From NCBI RefSeq assembly GCF_020184175.1, contig NC_065530.1, positions 30,481,260 through 30,545,259 of the forward strand: a stretch of 64,000 nt of DNA. The letters run 5' to 3'. Shown here piece after piece: positions 1 through 14,300 of the stretch. Numbering within the stretch: the first letter of the stretch is position 1; each line of letters starts with the position of its first letter. This DNA is from Aphis gossypii. Lineage: Eukaryota > Arthropoda > Insecta > Hemiptera > Aphididae. A program made the translations under genes and the position numbers. The notes under the pieces are model-generated. The model was given only the letters and a program-made list of their open reading frames with translations. It was not told where the DNA came from and did no database searches.

Positions 1-355
1 CTTTTTCGATTAATGCTCTATCCTGTTTACTTTTAGAATATTTAAAATTCAACTCCTTTAATACCTGATAAAATGATGATCGAGATATATTCGGAAGGCC
101 TGAATCTTTCATAATGGACTTAAAAACTTTCTGTATCGTAGGTATTTCACGTCTTGACCAATATGCATGGATTTTTTTTCTAATCGCAATTTTATTGGAA
201 TCGTCTACTTGTTTGTCATTATTCTTTTTGTCTGGTAATGGTTTCACATAACCCGTTTTTTTGGACTCTCTGTACTCGTTCACAACCTTTTTAATTAAAC
301 GAAGCCCAATTCCGGATGTTTTTGATAAATATAGCATTATATCATCTAATGTCAA
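1..355 (-). pseudogene. DDE-type transposase-like fragment (N-terminal DNA-binding part), cut by window edge
   Basis: Reading the minus strand from 355 to 1 gives an open frame of 118 codons that runs off the window. It is rich in Lys and Arg, starts LTLDDIMLYLSKTSG and later contains SRSSFYQVLKELNFKYSKSK. A helix-turn-helix-like segment followed by a Y-x-VLK-x-L-x-FKYSK block is typical of the region just upstream of the DDE catalytic core in Tc1/IS630-like (DDE_3) transposase proteins that are abundant in aphids. The catalytic acidic residues would lie beyond position 1. An in-frame TAA (356-358) sits just before the first codon, so either this is an internal exon or the copy is broken. Family assignment is from memory of the motif and is only moderate; a domesticated gene cannot be excluded. 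Confidence 0.45.
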
Positions 356-500
356 TTAGGAGTCTTTTCCAGGATTTTGGATTTATAAAGATTAATAATC
401 ATAATTTTTAATCCGTCATCAATAATCTGAAACAATAATAATCATATCATTTAATAAAATTTCAAATTTAATAAAAATTAAATAACTTGAAAATTCTCAC

Positions 501-626
501 CAATTCATCTTTTTTTTTAACTGACAAATTCAAACTAAGATCTTGTTTGATAAGTGTAGCAGAACTTTCAGCATTGGTCGATTTGTTCGACAACGACGAA
601 TTTATTTCTTCGTTAGAAACATCCAT
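501..626 (-). CDS. Possible first exon of the same transposase-like gene
   Basis: On the minus strand an ATG at 626-624 opens a 42-codon frame starting MDVSNEEINSSLSNKS, rich in Ser, Asn and Lys, ending KKKDEL directly before a good splice donor (GTGAGA, gt at 500-499). The orientation and the spacing to the fragment at 1-355 suggest exon 1 of that gene. The phases do not match cleanly: this exon ends in phase 0, whereas the obvious acceptor ttag near 346 would need phase 1. The gene is therefore either decayed or my junction is wrong. Confidence 0.3.
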
Positions 627-739
627 TTTGAAAACATTCAAAAAATACAAAAAAATAAAAAAGACCTTAGGTACAAAATTCAAACAAGAATATAATATAT
701 ATACTATATATATAGTCAATCGGTCAACTCGGACTTGAT

Positions 740-3700
740 ACCGGATGGCGTATACGTTAATGTCGTGAATGTGAATGAATCAATGAAATATTGAAATAGT
801 TTCAGTAGTTTCACCTTTCGCGCGATTAACAACTGTCTGTACTTATATGTTAAGTCTGGACTCTGGACTCTGGAATATTGATATACGACATATTTTACGT
901 TGGGACCGTTTGGAAACAAAGCTTAGTTCACACGTGGGCCGGAATATAGTGGTAGTTGGATGCACTGATTGGCGAATCAGATAATTGAAGAATTATCTAT
1001 TATCTATGATTGCACCACAGAATATATGTATTGTTACCACCACGATGTAAAGAATTTATATGAGGTGATACCATGAAGATTAGAGATCATTAAATTTAAG
1101 CATGTATTAAATTTTCAAGTTTTTTTTTATCGATATTCTAAAAATAAATGCTTGGAAAAAATCAAAAACTTCAGTGGTATATAAATAGCTCAAAAAAGTC
1201 AGAATATTTTGAAAATTTAACCTTGTGCAGATAACCCTAGTATAAAAATTTGGTTAAAATAAATTTCATGTATTTACAATGATTCGTTTTTGAGTTAGGT
1301 AAAACTATTTAATAAAATCGATTTTGTCAAAAATTGGTTTTGTGTAAAAATTTCTGTTTTTCTGTCACTTGTTTGTGGTTTTTCCCAAATTTTTTGAAAA
1401 CTGCTGGAAACTTCTTACTTTTGACTTGTACAATGCTCCAAGGACGTTCAATTTTCCATCGGAAACCACCTCTGAAGTTTTAAATTGAAGCACTATTTCG
1501 ACAAACAATGATGTACAATGTACATGCAAAAAAACACATCATTGTAAAATAAATACTGTCCTTACTCCGTTCTGAATCTAAAATTATTTGCATGAAAAAA
1601 AAAATTATATTAGATAGCTGAGCGCGTAAAAAATAATATAATTAAAAATTGCTTGATGATAGATTAATCATTGACAAACTGTAGCACGAAGCATAAAATT
1701 TAAATAATTGAACAACTTTTAATACGCAAAATGTATATAGAACAAAATTATTTATAAGACATAACGCATTGTGTGATCAGGTCTAATTAGGCCTGATTGA
1801 AATAAGAAAATTGTAAGAAATATGAAAAAAACCCATGGCCTGTGTTGAAATTTATCCAAAAATACATTGGCGTTAGTAACACGATCAGCACCTTTTCTGA
1901 GTACTCATAGGGTTTGAGGACAGCTCTATAAAAATACTGTGGTAGTCAACTTATAATTGTTTATATATTTCCTACTTATATAATATGTTATATGCAGCAA
2001 TAGTTACTAACCTTTTATAAGCGTGACTGCGTGACGCTGAGAATTAAGTTTTCTATAACCTTTGAAAAAAGGATAAAATATTTAAAAAAAATACAAATTA
2101 CATTAATAAGTAGGTATACTAATTATTTAAAGTATTCATGACAATTTTCTATTTCACTTTTATTTATTTATTTTATGATGATTTTTTTTTTAATGTTCAT
2201 AAAAAATATACTAAAATGTGAAATGTGAATTATGCATTCTCAGTTTTCAATAAAAATCTCTTCGACATTAATTTTAATTGTAGCCTAAATTTAGAAACTG
2301 CTAATATATACACTTATATCCTAGGTACTTATCTTTATTTTGTTACCTATACAACAAAACAATTTAAAAATAAATAAATATAAATAGGTATATAATTTAT
2401 TAATTATTAACTATTAGTTACTTGAAAATGTTTTATGGTACATACATTTTATAAAATAATATTGTCATAATTAAACCAAGTTATATTTTTTAACTAAAAA
2501 TATGCTGGTGTGGGTAGGCGCATTATTTCCGTCTAATAAATTATATATAAAATGTCAAGTTATTCTTGTTCAGTAGAAACAATTTTGTATAATATTTAGT
2601 TTAAATATTAGAATAAATGGCCCATCACCAAATTTAAAGGAAAGAACATTATCTGTGTTCTTTCGTTAGTCCTGGTGGGCGTAACTATCAATAAATAAAT
2701 AATGTTAATAATGTTATAATTATAATTTAAAATAATTTCATTTAGAGACTACGCATTTTTTGTTCATTTGGTATGTACCTATGTCGTATTCAAAATGCCT
2801 ATAGTATAGTTAATATTGTTTATCGTAACTCCAGTCTCCATGATCAAAATGTGACTTTTGTTATATGCTTTTAATGATTTAAATTTGTTTATAGTTGTTT
2901 GATAATAATCTCCTTTATTCTTATGGACATACCATTTGTGTAAGGTTCGCTATGCCTTGTTTATATTATATTATATGGTTATAACTTATAACAGATAAAA
3001 GTTATAGTTCAGTATTTTTATTAGTTTTATCTATATAATATAATATAATGTTCAAATTAGAAATTAAATTTCATGTATACAATTTTTTTTATGCTTGGGT
3101 ATATTAATTAGGTATTAAATTAAGCTATGGTTTAAAATAATGTTAACACATTGTTATGTAAAATGTATACCGTAGTTATTATACTTATTAACATAATTCT
3201 ATAATATTAAGAAAAACTTGAATGTGTCATGTGTAGTAAATACTTAACAGTGGTAATGAAAAAAAGGGTCATACCGTATCACTGATACATAGGTAAGTAC
3301 TTCAGCATTACAAAAACTATTTTTTGTAGAAAAATGTTATGCCTCAAAAAAAAAATTCCAGATATGGTACTTCTATATTATAATATTTACTAGTACTAGC
3401 ACAGAATAGTTTAAATTTGATGTATTCTGTGGTACTATACTACTATAGTAACATTTATATTTATATGACACGTAGGTATATATAACACTTGTGTTAATAA
3501 TGTACAGCCTGCAGCGCACCACTAGTGACTTTGTTATTCGTTTAAATGTAACCCCGCAATGCAATAATAACATCTTAAATAAACTATAGGTGACTTGTAA
3601 CAATTGAGTCAATAACTAAGCAACATTTTCTATCACCTTATAACCTAAATTATATTATGAAAATGTTCGTAAATTATTTTAATTATATTACAATTATGTT

Positions 3701-4320
3701 TGCCGTTTACTATATTATAGACTAATATTATTTGAATTCAATTAAAACTAAACATTAAAAAAAAAAAAAAAATACAATGTACATGTATATACTTCATAAA
3801 AATGTATGTTTGTTCTATAATTATAACGGAGACACCACTCGGGTTATATTAGAAAAATATATATTTTTTATTAATTTATAATATAATTTTATATTAATCC
3901 AATCTGGTATTTTTTTTAAGGTAAGCTAAATAACAATGGACTTAAACTCCTCTCTCTATTAATACTTACACTGGTTACATTACTTCCATGTATGTATTAT
4001 AATAAGTATGCTGTATGCATGAATAGTACAGCATAGTAGATTATTTTCTATATTCGAAAACGCGCGGGAACGAAGGTGGCTTGGAATAAAATTTCAGAGA
4101 AATTTTAATTGTTAGACGTGGCGAAACTGTCACGCGCCTCCCTCTCAAAAGAGACGATGCATCGTGGTAAAAGCCGAATGGTAAAATATGGTAATGTCGT
4201 AAACTCGTAATGACCAATTACTATACCGCGTCTTTCTTTTGAGTTTTGACCAATACGTGATTTAAAACGATTTTAATTTCCATAACTTTATTATTTTTAT
4301 AATTTTATCTTAACTCGTTG
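740..4320. other. Intergenic, AT-rich, no gene seen
   Basis: No reading frame with convincing codon use or splice structure is visible on either strand. It holds homopolymer runs (for example the A run near 3757-3771) and a two-part hairpin at 2619-2679, whose inner stem AAAGAACA (2641-2648) pairs with TGTTCTTT (2656-2663). CpG content rises from about 4060 towards the Sf3b3 start. Confidence 0.6.
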
Positions 4321-4329
4321 TTAAGGTTA

Positions 4330-4640
4330 TTATGTGTCGTGAGTACTACCGTTACAATCCCACAACGCTATCGAAGAGTTTTGTTGTTACTTTATTAGTA
4401 TAATACGTAACGTGTTTTCGTTACTGGATCCGGCAAAGGTAAATGGTGGGTACACGCCGGCAGTCAGCCGTTTCGCGTTGTGAACGGACTAACAATCGAG
4501 TGTAAACTTATCCGAAGGTAAAGGTCCGGGTTTTCTCCAGACGCGCTCTCGACGATGTTATCCAAAACATTCGCCGATCGTTCGTAGTTGTGCGGTTTCG
4601 GTGTGAACGGAAGAGCTTGGGCATCGTTGTCTATAGGTAA
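4330..4640 (+). promoter_or_regulatory. Sf3b3: Likely promoter and 5' noncoding exon(s) of Sf3b3
   Basis: The sequence becomes markedly richer in CpG than its surroundings, as expected for an insect housekeeping promoter, and no clear TATA box is seen. The first coding exon begins with an acceptor (ttcag, ag at 5304-5305) 27 nt before the ATG, so at least one upstream noncoding exon must exist. Three donor candidates lie here: AAAG|gtaaat (exon end 4438), GAAG|gtaaag (exon end 4517) and ATAG|gtaacg (exon end 4636). I cannot choose between them without transcript data, and the transcription start is not defined. Confidence 0.5.
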
Positions 4641-5332
4641 CGTTGACTGTTTAATATTTCGCTGATCGGGCAGTTATAGACTACAGTGTACTTTTTCTAT
4701 CTTAAAGGATACTTGGGTAATGGGTATACGGGACTTCGTCAACGACTTAGGGTCTACAGTCATATCCCCCCTCCTCTATGTTAGGTTAGGAAAACGAAAA
4801 TTTTGAATGTTATGCATTTTTTTGAGGTTAGAACATCGTTTTAACGTTTTTGCTGTTCCTAATTCATGTACCGGTTCCCCGCCATACTGCTAAAGTTAAA
4901 GCCTTTTCACGAAGCGATTTAATTCGCTGCGACTTCAGCAAATCAGCATGCGCTGTCTTTTAAACGCCGCGGTAGTGCAGAATGTGTACGTTTGTTTCAT
5001 TGAACAGACGACTCGGACACAATTGTATAACAAGACGATAAATAAAAATATAAAATAGTATTAATAATAATAATTATCTGATTTTGGTCTTACTTTTTGT
5101 CGTGGAATATTAATTGTTGAGGTACTAGGTACATATATATATTTTTTATGTTTTCGTAGTATCGTTTTAGTGTAGTGGCTTTTAATGCAATACATTAATA
5201 CTTTTTGATGTATTGCACATTACTGTATTTTAATGTATCTAGGCAGTTCATGTTTTGACACATACCTATATATATATAATATTTATTTTATTATTTTAAT
5301 TTCAGATAAATTGATCAGAAGAAGACTTAACC

Positions 5333-8300
5333 ATGTATTTGTATAATATGACATTACAGCGTGGTAGCGGCATTACACATGCTATCCATGGTAATTTCAG
5401 TGGTGGAAAAGTACAGGAAATTTTAGTATCTCGTGGAAAATCTTTAGAGCTTATGAGACCTGATACAAATACTGGCAAAGTCCATACATTGCTAACTGTT
5501 GAGGTATTTGGAATTATTCGTGCTTTGATGAGTTTTAGGCAATCTGGCGGCACTAAAGGTAAAATACTGTTCTTTAACCTTGTTTTTGATGTGATTGTTG
5601 AGTTTTTTGTAATATTTAACTAGTGTTGAATAGTAAAAAAAACTGTATTTTGCTTTATTTTATGTTTATTGTTTACATTTTTGGGTAACTTAAAAAATAA
5701 GTATTAAAAAAGCCGAATATCACTAGTTTCTAATCCACTTTGTACTTGCATAATACACGTATAGTCAATTGTTGACTGTTCTTTAACTTCATTTCATACT
5801 ATGAAATTAAAACTTTTTGGAAGTACCTATACCTGTATGTGTTGAAATTTTATTTTAGATTACATTGTTGTTGGTTCTGATTCTGGAAGAATTGTTATAT
5901 TGGAATATTTGCCTTCAAAAAATATCTTGGATAAAGTGCATCAAGAAACGTTTGGAAAGAGTGGATGTAGACGAATTGTTCCTGGACAATATTTGGCTAT
6001 TGATCCAAAAGGAAGAGCTATAATGATTGGTATGTCTTAACTAAATATAAATGAATAAATACTTGATACTAATTTTTTAACATTTATTCTAGGTGCTGTA
6101 GAAAAGCAAAAATTAGTATACATTCCTAACAGAGATGCTGAAGCACGACTTACAATTTCATCCCCTTTAGAAGCTAATAAAAGTAATACACTTGTGTACC
6201 ACATGGTTGGAATCGATGTAGCTTTTGACAATCCAATTTTTGCCTGCCTTGAAATTGACTATGAGGTAATCTAAACATAAAATTTGTACAGTTATATTTT
6301 TTGTTGGAATTTTGTTGATCAAACATTTCTTTTTTAACCATTATTTGGGGAGGATGTATATATCTATGTATTCTTAAAATGCTGATGTAGAGAGAATTTT
6401 ATTGTCTAATTTAATTTTGAAGTTTTTCATTTTTGTGGTAGTACATAAATTATTTTTTTTTAAACAATATATATCATGTTTTAATAAACCATAATATATC
6501 AGTATTTCAGTGTTTTTACAACTAACCACTTTTACACTACCAAAATAAATAATTAAAAAAAAAAACAAATTTTCAATTGGAAAGCTATCTTCAATTTTGA
6601 TATCTATTTCTTACCAACAATAATGTTAATTGTTATTTAGTTACTTATCTATATATTATTTTTTTAGTCATTTATTACTTTTTTTTTAAATTAGTTATTT
6701 TTAATATATTTAGTTTAATCGTAATTTATATATACCTAGTAATTGAACTGTTCTTGATTATATTATATTTAAATACTTTTGTTTTGATCGTATGTTTGTA
6801 GGAAGTTGATGCAGATCCAACTGGAGAAGCTGTTCAAAATACGAGGCAAACTCTTACATTTTATGAAGTTGATTTTGGTTTAAATCATGTAGTTCGTAAA
6901 TATAGTGAACCTTTAGAAGAACATGCTAATTCTCTTATTACTGTTCCTGGTGATAAAGATGGACCTGGTGGTGTACTGATATGTTCAGAAAATTATATTA
7001 CCTATAAAAATCAAGGAGAACAACCAGACATACGATGTCCAATACCACGTCGACGTGTAAATAATTTTTTTTTATATATATTTTTCAAATGTAGATTTAA
7101 TGCACTATAGGTATCTCTTGTGTGCGAGTAATTTTCCCACACCGGTCGTTAATGAGTGCTACAATAATAAATGCTACTTATATTTTTGGATTATATTCGA
7201 TATGAATGTAATTCTTTATTAGTACTATCTAACAATAATTAACTAAATACGTAATATAAGTATATTAAGATTGCACAATCTGTTAAACATAAATATTGTA
7301 AACAACATCTTTAAAGCAAACAATAATATTACTTTTAAATGTTAGGTTATAGCTTATTTGCAATTTTTATATGATGATGCCATTTATAAGAGTAAATATT
7401 AATATTTTTAATATAGTCCAAGTATATATATATATATTAAATTATATTAATGCACTATAGGTATCTCTTATGTGCGAGTACATTTCCCACATCGGTCGTA
7501 AATTGAGTGCTATAACAATAGACGTTACTATTATGTTCAGATTTGATTTATTTTAATTTCTTTATGTAATGTCTCATAATAATTAAGAGTTAAATTTAAT
7601 TTATATGACCTATTGTATTTGTTAAAAATAAGTATTATATATTTGCCTTGCGTTTAGAGCATGACCAGGCAATGGCTGTTTTTGTGTCCGTCACATGCAG
7701 TTGGCTTCTAGTTGGTTTTTTTAAATTTCGATCCATCATTGACTATGGTAAGTGGTATGATGCAAAGAAAGTTATTTTGAATGCACAACTGGTCATGCTC
7801 TTAAAGTGCAGTGTATTCTCTATCTATAAATGTTCTTATTCAATTGATAATAAAGTTATTTTACATTTTCAGAATGATTTGGATGATCCTGAAAGAGGAA
7901 TGATCTTAGTGTGCAGTGCTACACACAAAACTAAATCTATGTTTTTCTTCTTGGTTCAGACAGAACAAGGCGATGTTTTCAAAGTGACATTAGAAACCAA
8001 TGAAGAATTTGTGACAGAAATTAGACTGAAATATTTTGATACTGTTCCAGTAGCTTCTGCTATGTGTGTTCTAAAAACTGGGTTTTTATTTGTAGCATCA
8101 GAGTTTGGTAACCAGTAAGTATATTAGTTATTACCTGATATCAGACAAATATTAATATTTTAAAATTATATAGTTACCTGTATCAGATTGCAAATTTGGG
8201 CGATGATGATGATGAGCCAGAGTTTAGCTCAGCAATGCCTCTCGAGGAAGGCGATACATTTTTTTTTGCTCCAAGAATATTGAGAAATTTAGTATTAGTT

Positions 8301-11300
8301 GATGAAATGGATTCATTATCACCCATAATGGCTTGTCAAGTTGCTGATTTAGGTAAAAATCAAAACAATTAAATTGTATACTCTTTCTTATAATCTTAAC
8401 AAGTTACTAATGACTAATATCAACTTTCTTCTCTAAGAAATACACCAACAACTTACCATTTTTGATCATTTGGTCAAAAATTCAATATTGGTTGGGAAAT
8501 AAATTCGTTTAACTATCCTATAGCTTAGTTGTTAAGAACCAAGTTGTGTGGAAACACTCGATACATTTTTATATTCCTATAAGTGTACTTTGTAATAAAA
8601 TAAAATATTTTTTATATTCAAACAAGAACATTCTAATTTTAAAATGATGATAAAAATTACACGACTTGACTGAATGTAACAGTGATGTCAGTGTTAATCT
8701 GCGGATCTGATTAAAGATTTTTTAATTAGACACAAATAAAAATTAAACTTGTACTGTTACCAACAACTTACCAATTTTTGATCATTTGGTCAAAAATTCA
8801 ATATTGGTTGGGAAATAAATTCGTTTAACTATCCTATAGCTTAGTTGTTACTTAACCAAGTTGTGTGGAAACACTCGATACATTTTTATATTCTTATAAG
8901 TATATTTTGTAATAAAATAAAATATTTTTTATATTCAAACAAGAACTTTCTAATTTTAAAATGATGATAAAAATTACACGACTTGACTGAATGTAACAGT
9001 GATGTCAGTGTTAATCTGCGGATCTGATTAAAGATTTTTTAACTAAACTTCAATATTAATTAAATGTGTTACAAACAACTTACAATTTTTGTCAACAATT
9101 GAATGTTTGTTTGTTTCAAGTATTAAATGTATATTGATTTTATATTTTAGCTGCTGAAGATACCCCACAATTATATATGGCTTGCGGTCGAGGTTCAAGA
9201 TCTACCTTAAGAGTTTTAAGGCACGGTCTTGAAGTTTCTGAAATGGCAGTTTCCGAGTTACCTGGAAGTCCCAATGCAGTATGGACAGTGAAAAGAAGAG
9301 CAGATGGTAAGATTTTTTAAAAAACATAGTATAGAGAACTTTGGATTAGTATTTATTTTTAATTTTATACTTTATAATACTAAATAAACTTAGAGTTTTT
9401 ATATTTAAGCATAAGGATGTAACAATACTTTATTTTCTTTATCTTATCTATATTTAGGAAGGTACTTAGGTTATTAATTAGTTATCTTAAAACCGTCCAC
9501 TCTTATAATGTTTGAATATTCTTATGAAATCTTAAAATCCAATCGTATATTAATGCGCTGGTGAATAGATTATAAAATCTATCAAACATCAGTTCGTTTA
9601 TTTTTCAGGTATTGAATCACCGTAGTGGCTCTGAATCAAATAGGTAAGTTAGAGTTGGACGGGAGTGATTGAAGAATTCCATTTATAAAATAAGAACACT
9701 TCCTCAGCCGAAATAATTAAAGAAATACGAGTTTCTTAATTTATGTTGTAAGATAAGTTATAAACTGACAAGAAAATACTGGTGTATAATATTTTCACTG
9801 TTTCAGCATCTTGATGTGAATGGGATGAGTCCTAATATTGGACATTCCAACACTAAACAATCAACTATTTGTCTACTATTGATCACAACATAGTTTAACT
9901 TATTTTGATAAAATACAACATGAAGTATACAAAAGTTATTGTGTATTGATTGATTCTGAGTTTTAATAATTTATTGATAAACTCTTTCTGTTATATTTCT
10001 GAAATCTACTTTTTTCAATATTAGTCAACTTCATTTTGTTTCTTAAAAGATCATAGTTGAAATGTTTTAAATTTTGTTTTCCTTTTTGATCCAAAACTTA
10101 ATTATTTTTTCCATCTTCTAGAACTTGAATCAATATTTTATGATAATTATTTTTTGTTTTCATTCTTTCAGAAAATTTTGATGCCTATATCATTGTGTCT
10201 TTCTCAAATGCCACTCTAGTGTTGTCTATTGGAGAAACTGTGGAAGAAGTTTCCGATTCAGGTTTCTTAGGAACTACGCCAACTCTATCTTGTTCTCCAT
10301 TAGGTGATGATGCTGTTGTACAAATTTATCCTAATGGTGTGCGCCATATTCGTTCTGACAAAAGAATGCATGATTGGAAAGCCCCTGAAAAAAAGAAGAT
10401 CGTAAAGTGTGCAGCTAATCAACGACAAGTTGTAATTGCCCTTGGTGGTGGTGAACTTGTATATTTTGAAATGGATCCGGTAAATAAATGACCTATTATT
10501 GTCAAATGACAACAGTATACATTATAGTAATAATTTTATTAGGTACCAAAATTTAAAAAAATCATATTATATTGCCCGATTGTAAGGAAAAACTGTTATT
10601 TATATAATTATATTATTCAAACAAAATTTCACTATGCCAAAAGTTTCTATTTCATAGATATTATTAAAACAATATTATGAAGTTCATTAAGATTGTTCAG
10701 GGTATTGTATATTTATTAACTTAATTGCATCATTAATATTATGAAATATTTAATTAAATTAAATATTTCAAATAAACTTATAAAAGATGCTAAAACAAAA
10801 AATTACAAATATGTCGCCTTCTAAAAGCCGATATATGCTCATTGAAGTGAACCATGTTTGTACATTTATCATACACTCAAAAATTGTATAATTAATTTCA
10901 AATTAAGTAAGATCATGCACATATTATTTTTGAATTATTTATTTTAAATTGAATAAATATAATAATTTATAAATTTGATGCTACATAAAATACTTAAATA
11001 GCAAACATGTCGCCTTCTAATAGCCGATACATGCTCATTGAAGTGAACCATGTTTACACAATTTTTCGTTAAATGTTATTAAATCTGGTTTTTTAATATT
11101 TATATCTACCCCATTATTCCTCTTACTTAAATCTTTCCTATCAAACCATAGTTTTTATACAGTCAAATGTGAAAATGAAACTTTTAACGAATTAAGTTGC
11201 ATACTGCTCCATAACGACAATTAAACAAAATTACTATCAATAAAAATCTCATTAATCATAAATGACAGAAATTATAAAAATAGTGCCACCAACCTAACAA

Positions 11301-14300
11301 CAAAAAATTACCAAGCATTTTAAAAACTGTGTTCTTTATGAAACACCCTATATATATACAGCAGACCTACTACAATCTATTAACTCTACTCTAGCTACCT
11401 TTGCTGATGACACAGCCTTAATCTCAATCAACTCCGAAATAGCTACCGCTACCAACAACCTCCAAGACGATGTGTTATCGAGCTACAAGATTGGTTCAGC
11501 TTATGGAAAATTAAAATAAACGAAAATAAATCCACTCACATCACCTTTACCCCCAGGCCTACTTCATTTCCTCCTGTTTACATAAACAACCAAATAATTC
11601 CAATGGACAATTCTGTTAGATGTCTGGTCTCCTTCTTGACAAAAGACTTGGGCTAATCACATCAAAACTAAGAATTTTGCTTAACTTCAAAACTTCTCAA
11701 ATTAACATCATTTCTCCTATCCAAAACCTCTCAATAATAAAACACTTATATACCAATAAATATTACGTCCCGCAATAACATACAGAATTCAACTGTGGGT
11801 TACCTCGAAAAACTTAAACTTTATCTAATTTCAAGTTTTCCAATCAATATCTTAGTGTCCTCCCTAATGCTCCCTGGTAAGTCAGCAATCTCACCCTACA
11901 TCAAGACCTCAACATATCATTAATATCCTCACTTGCCTCTCATCATTATAACAAATTTCATAAAAACTCCTTTAACCATTCAAACTATATCTAAACTCTT
12001 GTACAATCCCTGGCTCCCCCCTCCATCATCTAAAATGCAAATGGCCGCATGATTTATTTAATAATGCCTAGTACTACTTTATACTTATGGAGTTGCTTAC
12101 CTCCTAACTTTAAATTGGATGTAGTGTCACTAGACAATAACTCATCACATTTTCTTATTTTGTTAACTTGTATATTGATTGTTAATTTCTTTTATAATAA
12201 AAAAAAACAAAAATATTTATATGTAGACAATTTTAGTGATTATTTATTTATGACTTTGTTCTAGACTGGACATTTAAATGAACATAAAGACCGTAAAGAA
12301 ATGAATTCTGATGTCCTTTGTATGGCATTAGCAAATGCCCCTTCAGGAGAACAGATGTCACGCTTTTTAGCTGTTGGTTTGACTGATGAAACAGTCCGTA
12401 TCATTTCTTTAGATACTACAGTAAGTATTTTTTTGTTATTGTGTATTTTTAATATAACATTAAAAATTAATCTTTTGTTTAAAGGATTGTTTAGTACAAT
12501 TAAAAATGCAAGCGATACCAGCTATGCCAGAATCATTATGTATTGTAGAAATGGGTGCTAGTGATGGTGGTTCTTCTGATGAACCAGGAATGAATTCACT
12601 ATCAATGTTGTATTTGAATATTGGTTTACAAAATGGTGTATTACTTCGTACAGTCCTGGATGGTGTTACTGGTGAAATGGCTGATACACGCGCACGTTAC
12701 TTAGGAGGCAAACCTGTAAAACTTTTTAAAATCAGAACCCGAGGAAATGAAGCCGTAAGTTGTCTAGTAATTCTTAAACAAATTATGATTTGTTGCTTTA
12801 ATCATGTATGCATTTTATTTTTTAAGGTACTTGCCATGTCAAGTAGATCATGGCTTAGTTATTACTACCAAAATCGTTTTCATCTAACCCCGTTGTCATA
12901 TGAAAGTTTAGAATATGCATCTGGTTTCTCTTCTGAACAGTGTCCCGAAGGTATTGTTGCTATTTCTGGTAATACCTTGCGCATTTTGGCCCTTGAAAAA
13001 TTGGGTGCTGTTTTCAACCAAGTTTCATTCCCTGTTGAATATACACCCAGAAAATTTGTTATTCACCCTGATTCTGCTCATTTAATTGTGGTGGAAACTG
13101 AACACAATGCTTATACTGAGCAAACCAAAAAACAGAGGCGAATTCAAATGGCAGAAGAAATGCAAGAAGCTGCTGGAGAGGAAGAACAAGAATTAGCGAA
13201 GGAAATGGCTGATGCTTTTTTGAATGAAGATTTACCAGAAAATATTTTTGGTGCTCCCAAAGCTGGTCCTGGAATGTGGGCATCATTGGTCAGATTGTTT
13301 AATCCAGTTCAAGGCATAACAGAAGCTGTTTATAGGTTCCCTCAAAATGAAGCAGTTATGAGGTTTGTATTTCAGTATAATGTGTTATAAACTCATGTTT
13401 ATTTTTGTTGATTATTGACATCTTAATTTGACTTCTTTGTTTTGTATTTTATAGTGTTGCTCTAGTACGTTTTTCGAGTTATCCGGATTCACAGTTTGTT
13501 CTTTTTGGTGTTGCAAATGAACTTCATTTGAACCCAAGACATGTTACTTGTGGATATATCTACACTTACAAGTAAGTTCAGCAGAAAATGTTTTAAAATT
13601 ATTGAAAATATGTAAATAAATTTCTCACAACCTGACTTACTAAAAATAATATTTATATTCTTGGTTAATATTTATTTTTACATTTTATGATATGTATTTT
13701 TTTAGAGTTAACCCTACATGTACTTCTTTGGAATTGGTTCACAAGACCACAGTTGATAATGTACCAACTGCAATATGTGGATTCCAGGGACGTGTGATAA
13801 TTGGTATTGGTAGAATTTTACGACTTTATGACATTGGTAAAAAAAAACTTTTACGGAAATGTGAAAATAAAGTAAGTTAATATTTATCAATTATTATAAT
13901 ACTTAATTTAATGATAATTAAATTGTTGCTTTATTACAGCAAATACCATTATTAATAATTGGAATTCGTGTTATGGGGTGTAGAATATATGTGAGTGATG
14001 TTCAAGAAAGTGTGTATATGGTACGATATAAACGTAATGAAAATCAGTTAATTATTTTTGCTGATGATACACAACCTAGATATATTACTGCAATGGAAAT
14101 ACTTGATTATAATACAGTTGCTACAGCTGACAAATGTGGAAATATTTCAGTGGTACGTATCAATTTTAATATAATTTTATATGGATTACATTTTAATGAT
14201 ATTTATATACATTTCATTAAAGTTTTTGATAAAATTATTTATCACATCTTATTTATAAAATTAAACAGATTGGTATTGATGACTTATTGAATACAGTCAT

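Noticed and set aside
7648..8118. 156-codon plus-strand open frame
   Set aside because: It reads through the MITE and intron DNA into Sf3b3 exon 7873-8114; only the exon part is real.
12506..13390. 294-codon continuous frame
   Set aside because: It contains Sf3b3 exons 12485-12754 and 12827-13362 plus the short in-frame intron between them; the clear gtaagt and ttaag signals and the collinear match to SF3B3 show that this intron is removed.
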